Positions 1 through 5,560 of a stretch of 7,042 bases of DNA are shown here, piece by piece; positions within the stretch are counted from its first letter, which is position 1; every line of letters starts with the position of its first letter. The stretch covers positions 1-7,042 of the forward strand of contig JACCYC010000269.1 of assembly GCA_013696665.1 (NCBI GenBank), given 5' to 3'. The DNA comes from Burkholderiaceae bacterium. Lineage in GTDB: Bacteria > Pseudomonadota > Gammaproteobacteria > Burkholderiales > Burkholderiaceae_F. The translations under genes were made by a program, and so were the position numbers. The notes under the pieces were generated by a model. It did no database searches and was not told where the DNA came from. It was given only the letters and a program-made list of their open reading frames with translations.

Positions 1-1589
1 CCCTCAGCCACTGGAGCCCAGCTCGCGACCGTGTATGACTTGTCGGCTTCGAGCAAGCGTCCACCAACGCTCAGATCGCCGATACGTTTGCCAATCGAGG
101 CGTTCGGATCAATCGCGTAGCTCAGACCGCCAACGCGCACCATGTCCCCGCCCTGCTGCAGATACGGATCAGGGTTGAACAGATTGTCGGCTACATCCTC
201 AAGGATGGTCCTGATCGTTGCGCCGGTGAGTTGATTCAACGTCGTGGAAGGATATGTGATGGCGGTTTGATCCATCACATGCTCCATCAGAATTGGCTCG
301 CCCGGCAGCAGCGAAGTGCCCCATCGGAAACCGGGTGAGAATGCAATCTCGGCACCGCGCACTTTCATCAGCGCATCGCAGATCAACTGGTCGAAGGTGC
401 CGTTGAAATTGCCGCGCCGGTACAAGAGCCCTTCGGTAACCGCGAGCTTCTCCGAAAGCCGTGCTTCGAACGGTGCCCGCATCTGCTTGATGTAGGCCGC
501 CATCGCGCGGTCGGCGGGTAGCAGATTGGAAAATACGGGCAGCAACCGGTAGCGGTAGTCGCTGACGCGCCCGCCCCTGACGTCGAGGTCGAGCACCGCC
601 AGAAACTTTCCATTGCTGCCGGCGTTGGTCACGAGGGTCGTGCCGCCGGAGTTCTTTATCAGCGTCGGCTGCGGCACGCCATCGTGCGTGTGTCCACCGA
701 GGATGGCGTCGATTCCGCGCACCTTCGACGCCAGTTTCAGATCGACGTCCATTCCATTGTGCGACAACAAAACGACAACTTTCGCCCCGTTGGCGCGCAC
801 CTCATCGACCATTTTCTGCATGTTCTCGTCCTGGATGCCGAAGCTCCAGTCAGGGACTAAATGGCGCGGATTGGCAATCGGCACGTAGGGAAATGCCTGC
901 CCGATGATGCCGACGCTGACGCCGTTGATCTCCTTCATTGTGTACGGCGGAAACACCGGGTCACCGAAGTCAGCCGTCCTGACGTTCTGCGCGACGAAGT
1001 CAATCTGCCCCTTGAAATCCTTGTCGACTATTTCCTTTACGCGCTTCGCGCCGTACGTCATCTCCCAGTGCGCGGTCATCACGTCAACGCCGAGCAGCTT
1101 TTGCGCGTCGACCATGTCCTGTCCGCCGGTCCACAACGACGTGGCCGAGCCCTGCCACGTATCTCCGCCGTCCAGCAATAGCGCTCCTGGCCGGTCGGCT
1201 TTAATCAGTTTCACCAGCGTGGACAAGTGGGCGAACCCACCGACTTTGCCGTACCTCTTCGCGGCCTCGGCGAAATTAAGATACGTGAAGGCGTGCGCCT
1301 GTCGTGTGTTGGGCGCGATTCCGAACCGTTTCAACAGATGCTCGCCGACCAGATGCGGTGCCTTGCCGAAGGCCGGGCCAACGCCGAGGTTCACACTCGG
1401 CTCGCGGAAATGAACGGGCAACAGTTGCGCGTGACAATCGGTGAAGTGCAGCAGATGCACATTGCCGAAACGCGGCAGCGCGTACATACGCGCTGTCGAA
1501 GCCTCGGCTCCTAGCGCATCGCGCGACGCTATCGGCATCCCCGCCGAGGCCGCTACTGCGAGCACATGCAGGAATTCGCGTCGATCCAC
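1..1589 (-). CDS. soxB: SoxB, dinuclear-metal sulfohydrolase (3' end cut by window edge)
   Basis: SoxB hydrolyses the terminal sulfone from the cysteine S-thiosulfonate on SoxYZ, releasing sulfate in the periplasm; it is a 5'-nucleotidase-fold enzyme with two metals, usually Mn. I translated 529 residues. RREFL at residues 3-7 followed by a hydrophobic stretch is a twin-arginine signal. Metal and active-site motifs are DCH (D51, H53), GGDTWQGS (D143), HWE (H174), SHNG (H277) and GGHTHDG (H300, H302). REPSVNLGVG at 62-71 is typical of SoxB rather than UshA-type nucleotidases. The family is about 560-570 residues, so roughly 30 C-terminal residues lie beyond position 1. The start is a GTG whose G is the last base of the thioredoxin gene's TAG stop (TAGTG), implying translational coupling; no ATG gives a complete signal peptide. 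Function is near certain, the exact start slightly less so. Confidence 0.96.
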   Translation of the reverse strand, partial: MDRREFLHVLAVAASAGMPIASRDALGAEASTARMYALPRFGNVHLLHFTDCHAQLLPVHFREPSVNLGVGPAFGKAPHLVGEHLLKRFGIAPNTRQAHAFTYLNFAEAAKRYGKVGGFAHLSTLVKLIKADRPGALLLDGGDTWQGSATSLWTGGQDMVDAQKLLGVDVMTAHWEMTYGAKRVKEIVDKDFKGQIDFVAQNVRTADFGDPVFPPYTMKEINGVSVGIIGQAFPYVPIANPRHLVPDWSFGIQDENMQKMVDEVRANGAKVVVLLSHNGMDVDLKLASKVRGIDAILGGHTHDGVPQPTLIKNSGGTTLVTNAGSNGKFLAVLDLDVRGGRVSDYRYRLLPVFSNLLPADRAMAAYIKQMRAPFEARLSEKLAVTEGLLYRRGNFNGTFDQLICDALMKVRGAEIAFSPGFRWGTSLLPGEPILMEHVMDQTAITYPSTTLNQLTGATIRTILEDVADNLFNPDPYLQQGGDMVRVGGLSYAIDPNASIGKRIGDLSVGGRLLEADKSYTVASWAPVAE

Positions 1590-2104
1590 TATTGCTTTGA
1601 CGAGGCGGGTGCGAAGCGCGAGAGCGCCGCAATATCCTCTGGAAACATTTCGCCACGATGCACGAAGACCAATTTGCCTCCGGCGTCGACGACATACATT
1701 TCGGGCAAGGTACGGTTGCGGCCAAACCAACGATCAACTGCGTCGGTGCGCATTGCAACGTTGAACGTGTACCCCTTTTTGGTCAAATACTCGCGCGCGG
1801 CTCGCTCGGTCTGGTCGATCGAAAATGCCAGGACCGTAATGCCCCGCTCTCGGTACGCCTCGTGCAGCTTCTGCACGTGCGAATTCTGTGCCGCGCAGAA
1901 CGGGCACCACGAGGCCCATATCTGCACCACGACCACCCGGCCGTTCAACTCGCTCGCAGTCAGCGTGCGTCCGTCCAACAGTGCGACGTCGCGCCAGGCG
2001 ATTGAGCTTCCGGGTTCGACAATCGTTTGCGCATGCACCGGGGTGATCGACATCACCAGCGCACCCGCCAGCGCCAAAAACGATCGGTGCAGCTGACCAA
2101 CCAC
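1589..2104 (-). CDS. Periplasmic TlpA-type thioredoxin of the sox operon (SoxW/SoxS-like)
   Basis: A 171-residue secreted thioredoxin-fold protein. Residues 1-26 form a Sec signal peptide ending near PVHAQ. The active site is WASWCPFC, with redox cysteines C67 and C70; SIDQ at about 95-98 and the cis-proline region RTLPEMYVVD (P134) complete the TlpA/ResA-like fold. Its place between soxX and soxB suggests a role in Sox chemistry: family members such as Paracoccus SoxW and SoxS reduce periplasmic cysteines and help keep the SoxYZ carrier active. The actual substrate is inference. It would need electrons from a CcdA/SoxV-type membrane protein, which is not in this window. The start is a GTG 13 bases after the soxX stop, with no clear Shine-Dalgarno sequence; the next ATG (codon 18) would remove the signal peptide. 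I give no symbol because soxW, soxS and other names are used for similar proteins. Confidence 0.9.
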   Translation of the reverse strand: MVGQLHRSFLALAGALVMSITPVHAQTIVEPGSSIAWRDVALLDGRTLTASELNGRVVVVQIWASWCPFCAAQNSHVQKLHEAYRERGITVLAFSIDQTERAAREYLTKKGYTFNVAMRTDAVDRWFGRNRTLPEMYVVDAGGKLVFVHRGEMFPEDIAALSRFAPASSKQ

Positions 2105-2117
2105 GGCGGAGTGGGCG

Positions 2118-2744
2118 CTACTTGTTGACCGGCGAATTCGGATCGAGCAGCAACGCCATTAAATCCTTCAGCTGCGCCGTCGTCAGAATGTTGGCGTCGC
2201 CGTAACGCGGCATCTGCGAACACGCGTTATAAGCATGCGAGTTCCACAGCTTGCCCCACGTATAAGTCACCACTTCCTTCGAATTGCCACGCAGCCTTCC
2301 ATAGCCTTTCAGCGAGGGGCCGATATTGCCGAATGCGAGCTCCTGCGACGCCAACTCGTGACAAGCGTAGCAATTGCCGCCGGCGACCGTCTTGTCGTTA
2401 TCGCTCCATTGCAGACCGACGCCGGTTTGCGCAATCCGCTCGCCTTGTTTGTAGTCGCCCAGGTATGCGCCGTCGGCCGGATACTTGACCGTTGCCAGCG
2501 CCTGTTTTTCGAGACGTGCGGCCACGTCCTTCGGCAGCTCCTTGCCGGTGAGCGAAGCTTCCGAACACGCTACCTGCATATCGGATTGTTTGAGTCGATC
2601 CAGCTTCGCGATACCGCGCTCGCGAAACGAGCTGTTGACGACCTGCAACGTTTCTTCGCGCGTAGGAGCGGTGTAAGTCGCGCAGCCGATAAGGACCGCG
2701 CTGCCGATGGCCAACACAGCCGCCAGAACATGTTTGCGTTTCAT
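2118..2744 (-). CDS. soxX: SoxX, monoheme c-type cytochrome subunit of SoxAX
   Basis: SoxX is the electron-accepting subunit of SoxAX, which joins thiosulfate to the SoxY cysteine and passes electrons to the respiratory chain. The protein has 208 residues. One heme site, CYACH (C125, C128, H129), is visible, and M179 in CSQMPRYG is the likely sixth ligand. The N-terminus MKRKHVLAAVLAIGSAVLIGC has the form of a lipoprotein signal with lipobox LIGC (C21). An extension of about 90 residues precedes the cytochrome domain and holds C60; C175 sits close to the Met ligand. I chose ATG 2744 over a GTG six bases upstream because GAGGGG lies 5 bases before the ATG, overlapping the soxA stop codon. The gene begins 9 bases after soxA, as expected for partner subunits. 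Identity is firm; lipidation is inference. Confidence 0.95.
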   Translation of the reverse strand: MKRKHVLAAVLAIGSAVLIGCATYTAPTREETLQVVNSSFRERGIAKLDRLKQSDMQVACSEASLTGKELPKDVAARLEKQALATVKYPADGAYLGDYKQGERIAQTGVGLQWSDNDKTVAGGNCYACHELASQELAFGNIGPSLKGYGRLRGNSKEVVTYTWGKLWNSHAYNACSQMPRYGDANILTTAQLKDLMALLLDPNSPVNK

Positions 2745-2749
2745 GTTCA

Positions 2750-2755
2750 CCCCTC
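2750..2755 (-). promoter_or_regulatory. Ribosome binding site of soxX
   Basis: GAGGGG lies 5 bases before ATG 2744 and overlaps the TGA stop of soxA (2754-2756). It decides the start in favour of ATG over the GTG at 2750, for which these bases would be too close. The overlap with the stop suggests that a ribosome finishing soxA can restart on soxX. Confidence 0.7.
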
Positions 2756-3569
2756 AGCGTTTGATCGACGGCGAATCCATCTTCGCGCCGTTGGCTTTGA
2801 CACCCAGGAAGGTGATCAGGTCCACTGTGGCGGGCGAACCGAACACGGGTTCGGGCCAGCGCGCTTGACGAAAACAATCGTTCAGGCGCCACTGCATCGA
2901 TCTCAGCGTGCCTTGCGACACGCGATACGCGGGCCACGTGGTAAATGCGCGCTCGGCGTCTTCCTTGACGTTTGCGATATTCGGCAGATCCTGCAAGCGG
3001 ATGCGCTGACCGGTCACTCCGTGACAGCTGGCGCACGAGAAATCATACGGGCCCGCGCGCATATAGAACAACTGCTTGCCGCGATCGAAAGAAGCCTTTT
3101 CCTGCGGATGCGCTTGCGAAATTTTCACCGGCACGCCGCGTGATTGCTCGACGACGTAGGCTACCAGCGCTTCGATATCGGTCTGCCGCTGGCCGGTGCC
3201 CGAGAACGGGTTCTTGGTCGCCGTTGCGTGGTCCAGCCCCTGCAACGTCACCATGCAATGCACGACCCGGCTTTCGTAATCCATCACCTTGTCGGTGTCG
3301 GCAAAGTGGCGCGGCAACTGCGCATAAGCGCCCTTGACCACGCCGGCTCCGAGGCCGAGATCGCATTGTTCGAGCGATGCCTTCTTCGGGCCGCGCTTCT
3401 CCTTCCACAGCGCTTCGCCGCGCGCAACCACCAGCTCGGCCGGGTTGCCGTCCTGCAGCAGCTGGCGATAGCGCGCGATCGCGTCGGCGGTGTCCTTTTG
3501 CGCCAGGCTCGCGGTGCACGACAGTGCCAGCGCAGCACCTGCCAGCAACGCGCGATTGATTCCCTTCAT
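2754..3569 (-). CDS. soxA: SoxA, monoheme cytochrome subunit of SoxAX
   Basis: SoxA is the catalytic subunit of SoxAX, forming the thiosulfate-SoxY conjugate at a heme whose axial ligand is a modified cysteine. It has 271 residues with a Sec signal ending at SLAQ (about 1-24). One heme motif, CASCH (C179, C182, H183), is present. C232 in LNDCFRQ matches the conserved cysteine that ligates this heme and carries a persulfide in characterised SoxA. The N-terminal half keeps the cytochrome-like fold but has only single cysteines (C69 in LEQCDLG and C105 in VVHCMV) and no CxxCH, so the first heme of diheme SoxA is absent and these two probably form a disulfide. This matches the single-heme SoxA class known from Starkeya novella. 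Start ATG 3569 has AGGGAG 8 bases upstream and gives a clean signal peptide; an upstream in-frame start at 3623 would spoil it. Confidence 0.96.
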   Translation of the reverse strand: MKGINRALLAGAALALSCTASLAQKDTADAIARYRQLLQDGNPAELVVARGEALWKEKRGPKKASLEQCDLGLGAGVVKGAYAQLPRHFADTDKVMDYESRVVHCMVTLQGLDHATATKNPFSGTGQRQTDIEALVAYVVEQSRGVPVKISQAHPQEKASFDRGKQLFYMRAGPYDFSCASCHGVTGQRIRLQDLPNIANVKEDAERAFTTWPAYRVSQGTLRSMQWRLNDCFRQARWPEPVFGSPATVDLITFLGVKANGAKMDSPSIKR

Positions 3570-3577
3570 GTTCTCGT

Positions 3578-3583
3578 CTCCCT
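3578..3583 (-). promoter_or_regulatory. Ribosome binding site of soxA
   Basis: AGGGAG, 8 bases before ATG 3569. It fixes the soxA start there rather than at the in-frame upstream start near 3623. The 60-base gap from soxZ also holds a short GCCGC-loop-GCGGC hairpin (3606-3618) with no T-run, so it is not an intrinsic terminator. Confidence 0.65.
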
Positions 3584-3629
3584 GCTTGAAATGGTTTGCC
3601 CGGCGGCCGCTCTGCGGCGGCATCGCCCG

Positions 3630-3941
3630 CTAGCTGATCATTGCTTCGTCGGTGCGCGTCTCGCCTTTGTTGTCGACCCATGTCACCGTTAACTTGTCGC
3701 CCTTTTTACCGCCTTTGAATTTGAACTGCAGGTAGGGGTTCTTGGCGACCGCCGGGCCCCATTCGGCGCTCAGCACCGGCTTGCCGTTGTGACTGACCGT
3801 CACGTTGGAAATGAAGTGGGCCGGCACGACTTTGCCGGCCGAGTCGCGGCGCTGACCGGTTTCCATTTCATGACTCATCAATACCCGCACGTCGACACCG
3901 TCGGGCTGCTCGGTCGCGCGAATTCTCATCGGATCTGCCAT
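3630..3941 (-). CDS. soxZ: SoxZ, subunit of the sulfur carrier SoxYZ
   Basis: SoxZ is the scaffold partner of SoxY in the heterodimer that carries sulfur intermediates between the Sox enzymes. The 103-residue protein has the usual family length, an immunoglobulin-like beta-rich character and the hallmark segments VRVLMSHEMETGQRRD (18-33) and VPAHFISNVTVSHNGKPVL (39-57). It has no signal peptide, as is normal: SoxZ is thought to be exported with SoxY on SoxY's twin-arginine signal. It contains no cysteine. The start at 3941 is preceded by GGGAG with a 5-base spacer. It begins 15 bases after the soxY stop, consistent with equal production of the two subunits. Confidence 0.97.
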   Translation of the reverse strand: MADPMRIRATEQPDGVDVRVLMSHEMETGQRRDSAGKVVPAHFISNVTVSHNGKPVLSAEWGPAVAKNPYLQFKFKGGKKGDKLTVTWVDNKGETRTDEAMIS

Positions 3942-3946
3942 ATCAA

Positions 3947-3951
3947 CTCCC
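3947..3951 (-). promoter_or_regulatory. Ribosome binding site of soxZ
   Basis: GGGAG with a 5-base spacer to ATG 3941, inside the 15-base soxY-soxZ gap. Confidence 0.65.
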
Positions 3952-3956
3952 GTTTG

Positions 3957-4424
3957 TTATCCGCCGCAACCGCCAAGGGTGACCTTGACTTCCTTGGTGG
4001 CCACATAGAACTTGTTATCGGCCTTTACGACCGCGTGCACGTTCGAGGTCTGGCCCATCTTGATGCGCGTCGAAACGTTGGCTTCGGTTCCGGCCGGAAT
4101 CGCAAACCCCGCGGCGAGCGAGCTCGGATTTTTTTCGACCAAGATGTAGACGTTCTGTGTGTTCGGAATCTTGCTCGTCACGCCCACCGGAACGACCGCG
4201 CCGTTCTCAGCGATATCCGGCGCGGTGATCGAAATGTCTGCGCTTTGCGTAGCGGCCGGCCCGCCGAGCGCCTTGACGGCTTCGTCAAGTGTCTTTGCTT
4301 CAAACGCGGTTTTGTTCCACGCTTGCTGCTGCGCCAACGCCTCGTCGGTGCTGATGAGTCCCGCGGTGGCCAGCACGGCCAGCACTCCGCTTAGCTTCAC
4401 GAATTCTCTGCGATTCTGATTCAT
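3957..4424 (-). CDS. soxY: SoxY, sulfur-carrier subunit with C-terminal GGCGG arm
   Basis: SoxY covalently carries the sulfur substrate through the periplasmic Sox cycle. The protein is 155 residues long. NRREFVK (4-10), then a hydrophobic stretch ending at EALAQ (about 28-32), is a twin-arginine signal that would also export SoxZ. The mature domain contains ADISITAPDIAENGAVVPV, typical of the family. The C-terminus reads VTLGGCGG, the conserved swinging arm, with C153 as the sulfur attachment site. ATG 4424 is favoured by AGGGAG with a 6-base spacer and by the correctly placed signal; the frame stays open upstream to about 4646 inside soxD, but starts there would bury the signal. It follows a 107-base gap after soxD, the longest in the cluster, so a promoter of its own is possible. 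Confidence 0.97.
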   Translation of the reverse strand: MNQNRREFVKLSGVLAVLATAGLISTDEALAQQQAWNKTAFEAKTLDEAVKALGGPAATQSADISITAPDIAENGAVVPVGVTSKIPNTQNVYILVEKNPSSLAAGFAIPAGTEANVSTRIKMGQTSNVHAVVKADNKFYVATKEVKVTLGGCGG

Positions 4425-4430
4425 CGAAAT

Positions 4431-4436
4431 CTCCCT
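4431..4436 (-). promoter_or_regulatory. Ribosome binding site of soxY
   Basis: AGGGAG, 6 bases before ATG 4424. This strong site decides the soxY start, since the reading frame is open for a further 74 codons upstream. Confidence 0.7.
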
Positions 4437-4531
4437 GCGACTGAGTACTGAATAATTCATAACCAAACGCTGAATGTAACAGTGTGATGACCACATACTT
4501 CTGCTGCTCGGGATAACCCTATCGCTAAAAG
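4437..4531 (-). promoter_or_regulatory. soxD-soxY intergenic region, possible promoter and operator
   Basis: This gap is AT-rich compared with the flanking genes. It contains a perfect 5+1+5 palindrome TGAATAATTCA (4449-4459), a palindromic AGTACT beside it (4444-4449), and an imperfect palindrome TGTGATGACCACA (4483-4495). On the minus strand TTACAT, a 17-base spacer and ATTATT form a poor sigma-70-like pair. Small AT-rich palindromes resemble the kind of site bound by ArsR-family regulators, and such a regulator heads this operon, but I know of no exact consensus to match. No stem followed by a T-run was found. A separate promoter for soxYZAX-thioredoxin-soxB is inference. Confidence 0.3.
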
Positions 4532-5560
4532 TTATTTCGCTCCGGCGGCGAGCCAGTGCGCAATCGTGTCGGCGTCGTTCTCCTTCAACCCCGCCTGCGG
4601 CGGCATTGGGATCGCGCCCCAAACGCCCTGCCCCCCCTCTCTCATTTTTTTTGATAGATACACCTTTGCATCGGCACGCCCCTCGTACTTGGCCGCGATT
4701 TCATTGAAGCCTGGGCCGATGATCTTGCTCGTCATGCCATGGCAGCTCGTGCAGGCGTGCCGCGTGAGCAGATCCGACGGATGCGACGCTGCTGCAGTCG
4801 GAGCGGTTGAAGTGCCGGTTTTGCCGACGTCGTAACGCGCGGTGTCGATTCCGCGCATCGGACCGAGCGGCCGCTTTTGTTGCGCCAAGTTACCGTTCTG
4901 GTTAAGCGCGAACTCCGGCATTTCGGACGCGATCGTCACCTCTTTGGCGCAAGCCTTCATGCACAAACTGCCCTGCGCATCGGGCCGGCCATTGACCCGT
5001 CCCAGTCCGTGTGCCGTCGTGAACCCGTTGCGATTCGGCATCTGCACCGTGAGCAACGTCTTTTCGTTCAGCTCGTAATCGCCGGCGACGATTTCGTTCA
5101 GGTGCAGCATGTATGCCGTCACCGCATAGGTTTCGTCGACGCTCAGCGACTGCGGATTGGTCCACGGCATTGCACGGAAAATGTAATCCCAGAGGGTCGT
5201 TGCGTAGTTGAGCTTGGTGCCAAGCGTGCGCAGCCCGTCGGATTGCCGCAGCATCGACGCACGGCCGGTCTGCAAGTCATCCTTGCGTACACCACCCGCG
5301 ATCGGCATGTAGCGGTTGCTTTCGCCGAAGGTGCCATGACAGCTTGCACACTGCGCGTCGTAGATCTTCTGTCCCTGTGCGACGGTCCCCTTGCCGATCT
5401 TGAGCCCGTGCCCGTCGGGGCGCACGTCGATATCCCACGCGGCGATTTCCTGCGGCGTCGGTGCGCGGCCGAGGCCATAACGCGCAGCCTGCTGCGCGCC
5501 AGCGGGCAGACTCGCGCTCATCAATGCGAGCGTGAACAGTGCGCTAAGCGACTTGAACAT
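4532..5560 (-). CDS. soxD: SoxD, diheme c-type cytochrome subunit of sulfane dehydrogenase SoxCD
   Basis: SoxD accepts electrons from the molybdenum subunit SoxC during oxidation of SoxY-bound sulfane sulfur. The 342-residue protein has a Sec signal ending near PAGAQ (about 1-23). Two cytochrome c domains follow: CASCH at 71-75 with likely Met ligand M131 (RAMPW), and CTSCH at 270-274 with M319 (IPMPP). CMKAC (C200, C204) between them is a likely structural disulfide. Start ATG 5560 gives a proper signal peptide and overlaps soxC by 17 bases, so the subunits are probably translationally coupled; only a weak GAAG precedes it, and an upstream start at 5680 would lie deep in soxC. Codons 303-310 contain runs of eight A and seven G, unlike the rest of the gene. 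The two-heme form is the full-length class. Confidence 0.96.
   Translation of the reverse strand: MFKSLSALFTLALMSASLPAGAQQAARYGLGRAPTPQEIAAWDIDVRPDGHGLKIGKGTVAQGQKIYDAQCASCHGTFGESNRYMPIAGGVRKDDLQTGRASMLRQSDGLRTLGTKLNYATTLWDYIFRAMPWTNPQSLSVDETYAVTAYMLHLNEIVAGDYELNEKTLLTVQMPNRNGFTTAHGLGRVNGRPDAQGSLCMKACAKEVTIASEMPEFALNQNGNLAQQKRPLGPMRGIDTARYDVGKTGTSTAPTAAASHPSDLLTRHACTSCHGMTSKIIGPGFNEIAAKYEGRADAKVYLSKKMREGGQGVWGAIPMPPQAGLKENDADTIAHWLAAGAK
4631..4652 (-). repeat. Paired homopolymer tracts in soxD (A8 then G7 on the coding strand)
   Basis: Reading the coding strand, A8 (4652-4645) is followed closely by G7 (4637-4631), encoding S-K-K-M-R-E-G-G at SoxD residues 303-310. The string A AAA AAA has the shape of a slippery site. 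The codons AAA, AGA and GGG used here are uncommon for a GC-rich genome. The tract lies between the second heme motif and its Met ligand. Confidence 0.75.

Noticed and set aside
1..1589. Reading the leftmost gene as a UshA-type 5'-nucleotidase
   Set aside because: The metallophosphatase motifs are shared, but REPSVNLGVG, the RREFL leader and the sox neighbours specify SoxB.
2235..3143. Plus-strand open frame of 302 codons antisense to soxX and soxA
   Set aside because: It lies opposite two clear cytochrome genes, has an Arg/His/Ala/Leu-rich composition without recognisable motifs, and is typical of GC-rich antisense frames.
3606..3618. GCCGC-loop-GCGGC hairpin between soxZ and soxA as a terminator
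   Set aside because: The stem is only 5 base pairs with no following T-run, and soxA is in the same operon; at most it might affect mRNA stability.
4425..4622. Upstream extension of soxY to a start at 4622
   Set aside because: It would put 66 residues before the RREFVK signal and ignore the strong AGGGAG site at 4431-4436. The open frame itself is kept as a finding.
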